Origin: a virus | DNA: 23,942 nucleotides | Direction: 5' to 3' (one strand) | Virus record (IMG/VR): IMGVR_UViG_3300027734_000313 | Coordinates: 1 to 23,942 of that record | Part shown: in pieces, positions 6,580-15,761 of the stretch | How positions within the stretch are numbered: position 1 is the first letter of the stretch | Layout: the number at the start of each line of letters is the position of its first letter | Position numbers and translations under genes: made by a program | The notes under the pieces: generated by a model | The model's input: the letters and a program-made list of their open reading frames with translations, nothing else | What the model was told of the DNA's origin: nothing | Database searches by the model: none

Positions 6580-8331
6580 ATGCCAGCAACAACAACCTCA
6601 ATGGCAGCACCTATTGGTGGATGGAATAATCGAGATTCTTTAGCAGAAATGCCACCATTGGATGCTGTGCAAATGGTCAATTTCTTTCCTACACCTACAG
6701 ATGTACAACTGCGTAAGGGATGGACTAAAACATCTACAGGCATAACTGGAGAAGTTCAAACGCTTATAAATTATCCTACAAGCACAGGGTATAAGTTGTT
6801 TGCATTTGCAGGTACAAGTATATACGATGCTTCATCATCAACTGCAAGCGTGGTATTTACAGGACTTAGCAACGCTAAATGGCAGTTTGTTAATATGTCT
6901 ACAACAGGTGGCGATTTTATTATTGCTTGTAATGGTGTTGATCCTGTTCTTATTTATGATGGCACAAGATGGGCTTTTATGGCTACTACGTCAACTGCCC
7001 AGACTATATCAAGCATTACTAGAGGTGGTACAGGAAATTTAACAGCTACGCTTACAACTGCATCGGCTCATGGGTTAATTACAGGCAATCGAGTTACTAT
7101 ATCAGGTGCAACACCTAGTCAGTTTAATGGCACATATACTATTACTGTCACAGGTGTTTCAACTTTTACTTACACAATGGCTTCTGCGCCTGCTAATAAT
7201 GCAACTGTAATGGGTAGCTATACAGTTAACGGAATTACAGGTGTAAACAGTAACACATTTGTTAACGTCAATTTGTTTAAAAATAGACTATATTTTTGTC
7301 AAAACAACAGTTTAAGCTTTTGGTACTTAGATGTAACAGCCATATCAGGTGCAGCAACAAGTTTTGCATTAGGTGCGTTTTTTCGTAATGGTGGTTATTT
7401 ACAAGCAATCGGAACGTGGACTTTAGATGCTGGTTACGGTGTTGATGACTTTATTATATTTGTAACTTCAATGGGTGAAATCATTGTCTATCAAGGAACA
7501 AATCCTAGTGATCCTACTGCATGGGCAATGAAAGGTTTATGGCAAATGGGCCAAACCTTTAGCCGTAGATGCTTTTTTAAATGGGGTGGAAATTTACTTT
7601 TATTAACTCAAGACGGTTTAGTGCCGTTAACTGCCGCATTACAATCAGACCGTTTAGATCCTAGAATTAATCTTACTGATAAAATCTTTTTTGCCGTTTC
7701 GCAAGCGTGTAGCTTATATTATGACAATTTTGGATGGCAAATTAATTATTTAGCAGAATCTAATATGCTTATATTAAATATTCCCACAGATAATGGAATT
7801 GAACAATATGTAATGAACTCAATTAATAAATCATGGGCTAGATTTACAGGTATAAGTGCTAATTGTTTTGTAGTTGCTGGCGATGAAAATATGTATTTTG
7901 GTGGAAATGGGTTTGTAGGGCAATTTTTTACAGGCTATTCAGATAACAATGCAAATATTAATGGAACTTGTCAACAAGCATATAATTATTTTAATAGTCG
8001 TGGTCAATTAAAACGATTTACTTTAATAAGGCCTATATTTCAAACAGATAATGGCATACCTACTGTTCTATGCGGAATAAGTACAGATTTTGATACTCAA
8101 CCATTAACCAATCAATTAGCTTTTAATCCTGCATCAATTTCTGTAGGTGTTTGGGATTCGGGTATTTGGGATCAAAAAACTTGGGGTGATGGCATATTCA
8201 CAACAAAATACTGGCAAGGTGTGACGGGATTAGGATTTTCTGCATCAATTAATATCAACGTGGCTTCTCAAGGCATAGACTTTCATTGGGCTTCTGTTGA
8301 TTATGTAATGGAAAATGGTGGAGTATTGTAG
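6580..8331 (+). CDS. Tail nozzle / DNA-stabilisation protein (P22 gp10-type, probable)
   Basis: 583 residues. I start at ATG 6580, one base after the upstream stop; an in-frame ATG at 6538 lies inside the adaptor gene and precedes the conserved N-terminus. The protein opens MAAPIGGWNNRDSLAEMPP with NFFPTPTDVQLRKGW, the hallmark of podovirus tail nozzle proteins (large beta-propeller rings that plug the tail). Repeated Trp/Tyr/Gly-rich strands (WYLDVTAISG, WAMKGLWQMG, GVWDSGIWDQKTWGDG) fit blades. Residues ~155-230 carry a Thr-rich insertion (HGLITGNRVTISGATPSQFNG), probably an Ig-like surface domain. Late, highly expressed structural gene. Confidence 0.75.
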   Translation: MPATTTSMAAPIGGWNNRDSLAEMPPLDAVQMVNFFPTPTDVQLRKGWTKTSTGITGEVQTLINYPTSTGYKLFAFAGTSIYDASSSTASVVFTGLSNAKWQFVNMSTTGGDFIIACNGVDPVLIYDGTRWAFMATTSTAQTISSITRGGTGNLTATLTTASAHGLITGNRVTISGATPSQFNGTYTITVTGVSTFTYTMASAPANNATVMGSYTVNGITGVNSNTFVNVNLFKNRLYFCQNNSLSFWYLDVTAISGAATSFALGAFFRNGGYLQAIGTWTLDAGYGVDDFIIFVTSMGEIIVYQGTNPSDPTAWAMKGLWQMGQTFSRRCFFKWGGNLLLLTQDGLVPLTAALQSDRLDPRINLTDKIFFAVSQACSLYYDNFGWQINYLAESNMLILNIPTDNGIEQYVMNSINKSWARFTGISANCFVVAGDENMYFGGNGFVGQFFTGYSDNNANINGTCQQAYNYFNSRGQLKRFTLIRPIFQTDNGIPTVLCGISTDFDTQPLTNQLAFNPASISVGVWDSGIWDQKTWGDGIFTTKYWQGVTGLGFSASININVASQGIDFHWASVDYVMENGGVL

Positions 8332-8347
8332 TTTTTTTATATTAAAT

Positions 8348-8390
8348 CAAGTAAAATAACGGTAATGACCGACTACTTGGTTTTTCTTTT
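8348..8390 (+). terminator. Candidate terminator after nozzle gene
   Basis: Outer arms CAAGTA (8348-8353) and TACTTG (8374-8379), inner CGGT/ACCG (8360-8363, 8368-8371) with AATG loop, followed by TTTTTCTTTT. The outer arms are AT-rich with an asymmetric internal loop, so it is weaker than the one at 4968. Confidence 0.45.
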
Positions 8391-8404
8391 ATGGAGAGAA
8401 AGAT

Positions 8405-9499
8405 ATGGGTCTTTTTGGTGGTGGCGGTGGCGGTCTATTCAATACCGGCCTTTTTGGCGGTGGTGGATTTATGGGATTAGGGCCTGCGCCTGACGCACCT
8501 ACACCACCTGATTACACAGGAGCTGCACAAGCAACTGCTCAAGGAAACTTAGAAGCTGCTAGAGCTGCGGCTGCAGCTAATCGTGTCAATCAAGTAACAC
8601 CTTACGGAAATTTAAACTACACTATAAACGGTGCTGATCCATATGGCAATCCGACATGGACTGCCACTACTTCTCTCTCTGATGTTGGTCAACAATTATT
8701 AAACAATCAAAATCAAGCGAGTTTAGGTTTAGGTTCTACAATTAATTCTGCTTTAGGTCGTACACAAGAAATGATGGGTAAAGGATTTAATCCTAATTTA
8801 CCATCAACAGGATATAATCCTGGTCAAACGTATTACGATGCTGCGATGCAAAGATTACAGCCACAAATTCAGCAAAGTCGTGAAAAGTTAAGTAATGATT
8901 TAGCAAACTCTGGTATTCCTGTAGGTTCAGAAGCTTATATGCGAGCGCAACAAAGTCAAGGACAAAGAGAAAATGATTTATTAGCTGCTAATACCACAGC
9001 AGGATTTACTGCTGGTTTAGGTGCAAATCAGCAAGCATTTAACCAAGCATTAACTAACTACAATATTCCTTTAAATACATTAAGTGCTTTAAGAAGTGGC
9101 GCACAAGTGCAGAATCCTACGTTTGTAAATACACCACAACAAGCAACGACTACTGGTGCTGATATATTGGGTGCAAGTCAAATGGGCTATAACGCACAAA
9201 TGGGTGACTTTAACGCTAAACAAGCTGCTCAACAAAACGTCAATAGTGGCTTGATGTCTTTAGGTGGTGCAGCATTAATGTCTGATATTCGCACAAAAGA
9301 AAACATTAAACATTTAGGTTGGATGCCTAATGGATTACCTATCTATGAATACGAATACAAGCCTGAATGGAAAGAAGAAGCAGGTTACGGTAAATTTGTT
9401 GGTGTAATGGCACATGAAGTTGAACAAGTCATGCCAGAAGCGGTTATTTATCGACCTGATGGCTATAAAATGGTTAATTATGGAGTGTTAAATGGATAA
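8405..9499 (+). CDS. Virion protein with C-terminal S74-like autocleaving chaperone domain
   Basis: 364 residues, with GGAGAGAAAGAT before ATG 8405. Residues 1-25 are Gly/Phe/Leu repeats (LFGGGGGGLFNTGLFGGGG), membrane-active in appearance. Residues ~35-285 are Ala/Gln/Asn-rich helices, like podovirus ejection proteins. Residues 293-364 (SDIRTKENI..., YGKFVGVMAHEVEQVMPEAV, YKMVNYGVL) match the intramolecular chaperone (peptidase S74) pattern; Ser293 would be the cleavage serine, with Lys298 as a candidate partner. S74 domains usually sit on trimeric spikes or fibres; here one caps an otherwise ejection-like protein. It overlaps the next gene by 8 nt. The exact role is uncertain. Confidence 0.7.
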   Translation: MGLFGGGGGGLFNTGLFGGGGFMGLGPAPDAPTPPDYTGAAQATAQGNLEAARAAAAANRVNQVTPYGNLNYTINGADPYGNPTWTATTSLSDVGQQLLNNQNQASLGLGSTINSALGRTQEMMGKGFNPNLPSTGYNPGQTYYDAAMQRLQPQIQQSREKLSNDLANSGIPVGSEAYMRAQQSQGQRENDLLAANTTAGFTAGLGANQQAFNQALTNYNIPLNTLSALRSGAQVQNPTFVNTPQQATTTGADILGASQMGYNAQMGDFNAKQAAQQNVNSGLMSLGGAALMSDIRTKENIKHLGWMPNGLPIYEYEYKPEWKEEAGYGKFVGVMAHEVEQVMPEAVIYRPDGYKMVNYGVLNG

Positions 9500-9821
9500 T
9501 CCTTACACATCAATGTATATGCCCAATGGTTTTGCACAAGATCAACAAGGTTTAACACCTGTTTTTCAGAATATTGCACAGCAACAAGCAAACCAAAACG
9601 CTGCATTAGCACAACAAAATCAGCAAGTGCAACAAGCAGGCATGACTCAACAACAAGGTGGCCCTAATCAAATGGCATTAGCTATGGCATTGCGTAATAA
9701 AAATGATCCTTACGCACAAGCACAGCAAGCAATGAATAAGTATGGTCAAGGCAATGTATACGGTTATGGCGGTCAAGGACAAGTTCCTACCAATCCTAAT
9801 TATTCTATGGATACATTTTAA
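9492..9821 (+). CDS. Gln/Asn-rich small virion protein (109 aa)
   Basis: Starts at ATG 9492, inside the end of the S74 gene (8-nt overlap; GGAGTG lies a few bases upstream). It is dominated by Gln, Asn and Ala (IAQQQANQNAALAQQNQQ), with a Gly/Tyr-rich C-terminus (NVYGYGGQGQ). Low complexity prevents a family call. Placed between two ejection-type genes, it is probably packaged with them or assists their assembly; this rests on position only. The next ATG follows after 2 nt. Confidence 0.55.
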   Translation: MDNPYTSMYMPNGFAQDQQGLTPVFQNIAQQQANQNAALAQQNQQVQQAGMTQQQGGPNQMALAMALRNKNDPYAQAQQAMNKYGQGNVYGYGGQGQVPTNPNYSMDTF

Positions 9822-9823
9822 TT

Positions 9824-11119
9824 ATGGCAGATCAATTCGGCACATTATCACCAGAAGAATACGCACAACAGCAAGCGATTAATCGTCAACAAAAAATCGC
9901 ACAAATGTTGATGTCGCAAAATCAACAGCCACAAGGTCAAATGATTGGCAATCGTTATGTTGCTCCTAGTTTCTTTCAAAATATTGCTCCATTGGTAAAT
10001 ATGTATCAAGGGCAAAAGTTAGCAGAACAAGGTGATATTAAAGCTGCTCAATTAGCAGAGGCTATTCGTGGTAGAAATGCTAATGAAGTTCAAGACATTG
10101 TTGGCACATTGACAGGTAGTTCTAATTACAAACCTGCAGAAATGCCACAGATTCAACGTGATGATATGGGCAATATTATGCCTGCCGTTCAAGAACAAAT
10201 AGGTCAAGCACCTGACAAACAAGCTGCGTTATTAAAAGCTTTAAAATCACAAAGTCCTGTAGCACAAAATATTGCTAACACATTATTAACACAACAGTTA
10301 AGTCCTAAAATACATACTGTTGCGCCTGGTGGTTCTTTGGTTCAAGAAAATGCTCAAGGTGGCATTAATGCTTTATTTACAGCACCTGAAAAGTTATCTC
10401 CTACTGAAAGTCAAAGAGATTACGCTATTGCAAGACAGCAAGGTTACACAGGTAGTTTTATGGACTACAAAAAAGATATTGCAAATCTTAAAGAACAACG
10501 TATACATATTAGTACAGGTGGTGGTCGTGGTGATAATGAAATTATTGGTGGCGGTGGTGTAAATAATAATGGTGTTAAAGTTGGAACATTTGACAAAATG
10601 GGTCGTTACATATCTCCAACAGGAAAAGTAACTCCAGCCACAATATACAATGATGCGCAAGCTGCGCAAGATGCTGCAAATGATTTAGCAAATACTTTAA
10701 ATCAACTTACTGATAAAGATATTAAAAATGCTTTTGGATCTACATTAGATTACACAACAAATAAATTAGGAAGAATTATAGGTAAGGCTATTCCTGAAAC
10801 TGTTAATGCTCAAACTAAAATTAATAATTTGCAAATTGGCACAGTTTTAGAAAATCTTTCAAAATTAAAAGGCGCATCATCTGATAAAGAAATGGCGCAA
10901 ATGGTTAAACAATTTCCAGGCTATGAAGCTGATCCAGTTGTAATGGAACAATGGGTAGAAAGAGCTGCGGCAACAACAAATCGTTTCTTAAAACGTAATG
11001 AAGAACGATATGGGTTTGATACAGAGTTTGCACAACAAGGTAGATTTAAAGGTGGCAATCCAACACCTATACAACCACAGAATGTTGGTACGTTTACGAT
11101 AAAAGAAAAAGGTAAATAA
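9824..11119 (+). CDS. Internal virion / DNA-ejection protein (probable)
   Basis: 431 residues from ATG 9824. The N-terminus (FGTLSPEEYAQQQAINRQQKIAQMLM) and Gln-rich helices followed by FFQNIAPLVNMYQGQKLAEQGD are typical of podovirus internal (ejection) proteins. Around residues 230-260 is a Gly/Asn-rich linker (GGGRGDNEIIGGGGVNNNG). The C-terminal part (270-410) is helical (AQDAANDLANTLNQLTD, NLQIGTVLENLSKLKG) and ends with a basic tail. Such proteins are stored in the capsid, pass through the portal and form a transient channel across the Gram-negative envelope. No lytic transglycosylase motif is visible. The TAA overlaps the next ATG by one base. Confidence 0.65.
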   Translation: MADQFGTLSPEEYAQQQAINRQQKIAQMLMSQNQQPQGQMIGNRYVAPSFFQNIAPLVNMYQGQKLAEQGDIKAAQLAEAIRGRNANEVQDIVGTLTGSSNYKPAEMPQIQRDDMGNIMPAVQEQIGQAPDKQAALLKALKSQSPVAQNIANTLLTQQLSPKIHTVAPGGSLVQENAQGGINALFTAPEKLSPTESQRDYAIARQQGYTGSFMDYKKDIANLKEQRIHISTGGGRGDNEIIGGGGVNNNGVKVGTFDKMGRYISPTGKVTPATIYNDAQAAQDAANDLANTLNQLTDKDIKNAFGSTLDYTTNKLGRIIGKAIPETVNAQTKINNLQIGTVLENLSKLKGASSDKEMAQMVKQFPGYEADPVVMEQWVERAAATTNRFLKRNEERYGFDTEFAQQGRFKGGNPTPIQPQNVGTFTIKEKGK

Positions 11120-12699
11120 TGCCTATTTACGAAATTACTGCTCCTGATGGCAAAACCTATGAAATAGAAGGCAATGGCACTCAAGAACAAGCTTTAGCAC
11201 ATTTTAAAGCTAATTATCAAGCACCAACGGCACAAAAACCTGTTGAGGCTGTTGAAACTCCACAAAAAGCCACAGTATCTATTGGAAATTTTGAATTACC
11301 AAAAACAAATAGTCCTGCATTAGCAACAGTTGCTGGTGTGCCTTTTATGAGTGGCGCAGGTGAATTATACAAAGGTGTTGGTGCATTAACTCAATTAGTT
11401 GCTCCTGAAACTGGATCAAAAATGGTTCAACAAGGTCAGAATTTAGTTTCTAAAATGAAAGAAATTGAACCAATAAGTGCGACAACAGGTCAAATCGGAT
11501 CATATTTTATACCTGGCACAGCAATGTCTAAAGTATTAAGAGCTGCGTTACCTGCAAATTTAGCAGGTCGTGTTGGTGCAGAAGCTCTTGCAGGTGGCAC
11601 ATTAGGTTATGGAATGACACCAGGTTCACAAGAAGATAGATTATCTACAGGAGCAACAAATGCTGCCGTAGGTGGTGCTATACCTGCTCTCGGTGCTGGA
11701 ATTAAAGCTGGATTACCCGAAGTTTTAGGATTAACTACTGGCGCAGGCGCAGAATCCATTAAACAAGGATTTCGAGCAGGTAAAGAAGGTGGCGATATTG
11801 GTAAAATGTATGCAGAAAATTTGCGTAAATTAGTGCCACAAACAGACGTATTAGAAAGCATTTCTGCCAATTTAAATAAGATGGGCCAAGATTTATCTAC
11901 TGCGTATCGAAGTGGTATGACTAATATTAAAAACGACAAAACTGTATTAGATTTAGCACCTATACAGCAAACATTAAAAGACGTAAATGATGCGTTTAAG
12001 TTTAAAGGTCAGACAAAAAATGCTGTTGCCTCACAACAAATAGACGAAGCAAACAAAGCAATTACTCAATGGAGTAAATTAAACCCTGCTGAGTATCACA
12101 CACCTGAAGGATTAGACGCTTTAAAACAACAAATTGGTGGCATTTTAGAAAATATTGATTTTAAAAATACGGCTGCAAGAAAAGCCGTAGGTGATATTTA
12201 TTCATCTATTAAGACAACTATATCTAAGCAAGCACCTGAATATTCTAAAGTGATGAAAGATTACCATGAAGGCTTAGATTTAATTAATGACATTAAGCGT
12301 ACATTTAGTCAAACAGGTAAAGCCGCAACTGATACACAATTGCGTAAACTACAATCTTTAACTCGTAATAACGTCAGCACTAATTATGGTGGTCGTTTAG
12401 ATCAGATGAATATGTTAGAACAACAAGGTGGTCAAGAAATCATGCCAGCACTTGCAGGTCAAGCATTAAATTCAAAAATACCAAGAGGATTAGGCGGTCA
12501 ACTGGGTGGTATGGGTTATGTAGGTGGCGCAGCTTTAACAAACCCAATGGCAGTACCTGCTGCTGCAATAGCATCACCTCGATTGATGGGTGAAGCTGCA
12601 TACTACACAGGTAAAGCTTCAGGATTAATGCCACCAAATGCAAAAGATTTGGCTAGAGCTTTGATGTTACAACAAACAACACAAGGAACACAACCATGA
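11119..12699 (+). CDS. Large internal virion / ejection protein (probable)
   Basis: 526 residues. The N-terminal ~35 residues (YEITAPDGKTYEIEGNGTQE then QALAHFKANY) form a small domain recurring at the start of many phage ejection proteins. Residues ~60-240 are rich in Gly/Ala with hydrophobic stretches (PALATVAGVPFMSGAGELY, GAIPALGAGIKAGLPEVLGL) that could insert into membrane. Residues 250-430 are long amphipathic helices. A second small-residue hydrophobic region (GGMGYVGGAALTNPMAVPAA) precedes the C-terminus. This fits a pore-forming ejection protein. It overlaps both neighbours (1 and 4 nt). No enzymatic domain is visible. Confidence 0.65.
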   Translation: MPIYEITAPDGKTYEIEGNGTQEQALAHFKANYQAPTAQKPVEAVETPQKATVSIGNFELPKTNSPALATVAGVPFMSGAGELYKGVGALTQLVAPETGSKMVQQGQNLVSKMKEIEPISATTGQIGSYFIPGTAMSKVLRAALPANLAGRVGAEALAGGTLGYGMTPGSQEDRLSTGATNAAVGGAIPALGAGIKAGLPEVLGLTTGAGAESIKQGFRAGKEGGDIGKMYAENLRKLVPQTDVLESISANLNKMGQDLSTAYRSGMTNIKNDKTVLDLAPIQQTLKDVNDAFKFKGQTKNAVASQQIDEANKAITQWSKLNPAEYHTPEGLDALKQQIGGILENIDFKNTAARKAVGDIYSSIKTTISKQAPEYSKVMKDYHEGLDLINDIKRTFSQTGKAATDTQLRKLQSLTRNNVSTNYGGRLDQMNMLEQQGGQEIMPALAGQALNSKIPRGLGGQLGGMGYVGGAALTNPMAVPAAAIASPRLMGEAAYYTGKASGLMPPNAKDLARALMLQQTTQGTQP

Positions 12700-14384
12700 G
12701 TCGCAACGGATCAGGAACGTATACATTACCAAGTGGCAATCCAGTAGTAACAGGAACAACAATCAGTTCTGCATGGGCTAATAATACGCTTACCGATATT
12801 GCTACTGCGTTAAGTGGTTCTATTGCTGCGGATGGTCAAACACCGATTACAGGTGCTTTAATTGGAACTTCTGGAACAGTAGCATTTGGTGGAACTGGTC
12901 AAACACAAATTCCTAGTGGAACTACTGCACAAAGATCAGCTTCTCCATCAAGCGGAATGATTCGTTTAAATACTGATACAAAATCTTATGAAGGATATAA
13001 CGGCACAGCATGGAGTAGTATAAATGCAATCGTTTCTGTTAAAGATTATGGTGCATTGGGAGATAATTCTACAGATGATACTGCTGCAATACAAGCTGCT
13101 ATTACTGCCATAAATGCTGCTGGTGGAGGAATTGTATTTTTTCCAAAAGGAACATATATTTGTTCATCTACTATAGCAATGGCTAAGTATGTAACTTTAC
13201 AAGGTGAAGGCCCTGTAAGTTCTATATTAAAATGGGCAACAACTGGCGATGGTATAAAAATGACATCCGCAATTAATAGTTCTGTTGCCGTATATACAAG
13301 TGTCAATAATTTAGGTTTAACTTGTACAAATGCTTCAAATACAGGTGGTGGATATGATGACGTAGGCGGTACTTTTGTAAATTTAACAAACGTAGCTGTT
13401 ACAGGGTTTAAATATGGTGTAATTTTTGATCAAACTGAATTAGCGTATATAGATTTATGTTATTTCAATACGCAATTAACTGCTGGTGTTTGGTTAGTTA
13501 ATGGTTCAGATCATACACCTGGTGCATCAGGATTATTTACTAATCGTATTGGTATTACAAGATGCCAATTTAATCAAAATCCTACACAATATTGTATTTT
13601 AGATGATGGTGGTTATTCTCATTCATTTGATAATAATAATTATAATGGTGGATTAACACATATAAGAGCGGCTGGTGCAACACCTTTAAACATTTCTAAT
13701 AGCGAATTTGAATCTGCTGCATCAACTCAAATTGTTTTAACTTCTACAGCATTAAGTGGCACAGGTGTAGGTCAATGTTCTAATGTAACAATTCAAAATA
13801 ACATAATTGTTCCAACAACAGGGCAAAGCTGTATAGATGGTGCATCTGTAGGTAGTTTAGTTTGTATAGATAACTTTTACGGTAATTCATCAGCAGCAAA
13901 AGTGATAGGTGCTGCTATTGCTAATTATGTTGATATTGCAGGTGTAAACGGTGGTGGTGGAGTAATATTTAACGGAACTGCAACTAATCAATTTAGTACA
14001 AACAATACAGGAACATTTACTCCTGTTTTAACTATTGGTGGTGCAACAACAGGAATTACTTATACAACCCAAGTGGGTACATATACTCGTTTAGGAAATA
14101 TTGTTAATTTTAATATTTATATCATTTTATCTAGTAAAGGTTCTTTAACTGGTGGGGTGACAATTACTGGGTTACCTTTTGCAAGTACATCAACACAAAC
14201 ATTTCAAGATGTAACTTTTGCAACTGGTATTGTAGGTTTAACAAGTCTTGGAGTTGCAGTTAACCCATCGGCAACGTCAATTGCCTTGTATGATTCAAAA
14301 GTTAATTATGGTGGAACGCTTCAAAATACACAAATTTCAAATACAACACAAATAGCAATTCAAGGTTTTTACTTTGCACAATAA
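12696..14384 (+). CDS. Tailspike with pectate-lyase-type beta-helix
   Basis: 562 residues; the ATG overlaps the upstream TGA (ATGA). Three parts: residues 1-110 are a virion-attachment domain (SGTYTLPSGNPVVTGTTISS, MIRLNTDTKSYEGYNGTAW); from ~113, VSVKDYGALGDNSTDDTAAI followed by GGGIVFFPKGTY is the classic opening of the Pectate_lyase_3 parallel beta-helix, running to ~430; the last ~130 residues (GTFTPVLTIGG..., YTRLGNIVNFNIYI) are a C-terminal beta module shared in pattern with the next gene. Such spikes bind, and often degrade, host capsule or O-antigen. Catalytic residues cannot be assigned by eye. Confidence 0.85.
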   Translation: MSRNGSGTYTLPSGNPVVTGTTISSAWANNTLTDIATALSGSIAADGQTPITGALIGTSGTVAFGGTGQTQIPSGTTAQRSASPSSGMIRLNTDTKSYEGYNGTAWSSINAIVSVKDYGALGDNSTDDTAAIQAAITAINAAGGGIVFFPKGTYICSSTIAMAKYVTLQGEGPVSSILKWATTGDGIKMTSAINSSVAVYTSVNNLGLTCTNASNTGGGYDDVGGTFVNLTNVAVTGFKYGVIFDQTELAYIDLCYFNTQLTAGVWLVNGSDHTPGASGLFTNRIGITRCQFNQNPTQYCILDDGGYSHSFDNNNYNGGLTHIRAAGATPLNISNSEFESAASTQIVLTSTALSGTGVGQCSNVTIQNNIIVPTTGQSCIDGASVGSLVCIDNFYGNSSAAKVIGAAIANYVDIAGVNGGGGVIFNGTATNQFSTNNTGTFTPVLTIGGATTGITYTTQVGTYTRLGNIVNFNIYIILSSKGSLTGGVTITGLPFASTSTQTFQDVTFATGIVGLTSLGVAVNPSATSIALYDSKVNYGGTLQNTQISNTTQIAIQGFYFAQ

Positions 14385-14387
14385 TAT

Positions 14388-15251
14388 ATGACAATACCTC
14401 GTAACCTATCATTTCTTGCTGAAGGTGCTTCTAGTACAGGTGTGCTAGGAGCAACTTATGGTGGTACAGGACAATCTACTATTACTACAGGCGATTTATT
14501 ATATGGTTCTGCTAGTAACACTATATCTAAGTTAACAATAGGTTCTACAGGTAATGTTTTGCGTGTTGTCGCTGGTGTTCCAGCGTGGGGAACTGACTAT
14601 ACAGGTACGGTGACAAGTGTTGCAGCAACTGTACCTAGTTTTTTATCTATCACAGGAAGTCCAATAACGTCATCTGGCACGTTGGCAATAACGTATTCTG
14701 GTACTGCATTACCTGTTTTAAATGGGGGTACAGGAGTTACAACTTCTACAGGTTCTGTAAATAATGTTCTTAGTACAAGCCCAACATTAACAACACCAAT
14801 TATAACAACTACTCTTGGTGTAGGTGCTGCTACTCCATCGGCTTCAGGTGCAGGTATTAGTTTTCCTGCTACCCAATCTGCATCATCTGATGTAAATACA
14901 TTAGATGATTATGAAGAAGGCACTTGGACACCAACAGATGCTAGTGGTGCAAGTTTGTCTTTTACTTACTCAGGATGTAAATATACAAAAATAGGTAGAA
15001 TAGTTCATTTACAAGGAGCAATTACTTATCCATCAACGGCAAGTACTGCTAGTGCAATTTGGGGTGGTTTTCCTTTTAATGCAGCAGATGTTATTACATT
15101 ATCAGTTATTTATACAGATGCTCCTACAAATACTTTTAATTATTTATCTGGAAATACTGCAAACGTATATTTATTAACACCTGGTGTTAACGTAACTAAT
15201 GTAACAATGAGTGGTAAACAAGTTATATTTTCTGGAACATATACAACTTAA
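14388..15251 (+). CDS. Second tail fibre / receptor-binding protein (probable)
   Basis: 287 residues, 3 nt after the tailspike gene, with no good ribosome site, so probably coupled. The N-terminal two thirds are Gly/Thr/Ser-rich with the fibre-type repeats YGGTGQSTITTGDLLYGSA and LNGGTGVTTSTG plus VTSVAATVPSFLSITGSPIT, common in phage fibre shafts. Residues ~175-285 (DYEEGTWTPTDASGASLSFT, KYTKIGRIVHLQGAI) repeat the layout of the tailspike C-terminus. There is no pectate-lyase domain. It may decorate or alternate with the spike, or be a separate short fibre. Confidence 0.75.
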   Translation: MTIPRNLSFLAEGASSTGVLGATYGGTGQSTITTGDLLYGSASNTISKLTIGSTGNVLRVVAGVPAWGTDYTGTVTSVAATVPSFLSITGSPITSSGTLAITYSGTALPVLNGGTGVTTSTGSVNNVLSTSPTLTTPIITTTLGVGAATPSASGAGISFPATQSASSDVNTLDDYEEGTWTPTDASGASLSFTYSGCKYTKIGRIVHLQGAITYPSTASTASAIWGGFPFNAADVITLSVIYTDAPTNTFNYLSGNTANVYLLTPGVNVTNVTMSGKQVIFSGTYTT

Positions 15252-15256
15252 AAATT

Positions 15257-15550
15257 ATGATTAATTACATTCTATTCGCATTATTCGTAATTCTCCAATT
15301 TCTAGACTTTTGGACAACATATAACGTCATTACGTCAGGTAAAGGACATGAAGGTAATCCCATCATGGCATGGTTATTTGCTAAAATTGGAATCATAGAA
15401 GGCTTTGTGTTAATGAAAACTGCAAGCATATTAGCAGTAGGTTTTATTGTATATACAGTTTCATTTAACGCTTCTATCTTTGCATTGACTATATTTAATG
15501 TGTTGTATGCGTATGTTGTTTATCAAAACTATCGGATATTGAAAGCGTAA
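15257..15550 (+). CDS. Small integral membrane protein, DUF5658-like (97 aa)
   Basis: 97 residues with three or four hydrophobic segments (about 3-19, 35-50, 53-70, 72-90). FLDFWTTYNVITSGKGHEGN followed by PIMAW matches the LDxxTT...G.xExNP pattern I associate with DUF5658-type membrane proteins. It lies between fibre and lysis genes, so a lysis-related or inner-membrane role is possible but unproven. The ribosome site is weak (only AAAAATT before ATG), and coupling to the upstream stop 5 nt away is likely. Confidence 0.65.
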   Translation: MINYILFALFVILQFLDFWTTYNVITSGKGHEGNPIMAWLFAKIGIIEGFVLMKTASILAVGFIVYTVSFNASIFALTIFNVLYAYVVYQNYRILKA

Positions 15551-15551
15551 T

Positions 15552-15761
15552 ATGTCAAACGAAATCGACCTTTTTAAATATGGACAACTTGTAGCCCAAG
15601 TAGATCAATTATCTTCTAAGGTCGATAAATTAGAAGCCGGCATGGAAGAACTTTTAGCGTTGGCTAATAAAGGTCGTGGTGGCTTTTGGGCTGGCATGAT
15701 GATTGTAAGTGGCTTTAGTTCTGTAATCGGTTTTTTATCCCACTATTTTGTAAGTAAATAA
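15552..15761 (+). CDS. Small single-TM protein with coiled coil, possible holin partner
   Basis: 69 residues, starting one base after the upstream stop. Residues 8-40 form a coiled coil (LVAQVDQLSSKVDKLEAGME), followed by a basic Lys-Gly-Arg-Gly-Gly linker and one hydrophobic helix (~46-65, FWAGMMIVSGFSSVIGFLSH). This plan (soluble coil, then one membrane helix) is common among small phage proteins next to holins. Its TAA overlaps the next ATG by 1 nt. It could be an accessory holin, an antiholin or a spanin-like element, but it lacks a lipobox. Confidence 0.6.
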   Translation: MSNEIDLFKYGQLVAQVDQLSSKVDKLEAGMEELLALANKGRGGFWAGMMIVSGFSSVIGFLSHYFVSK

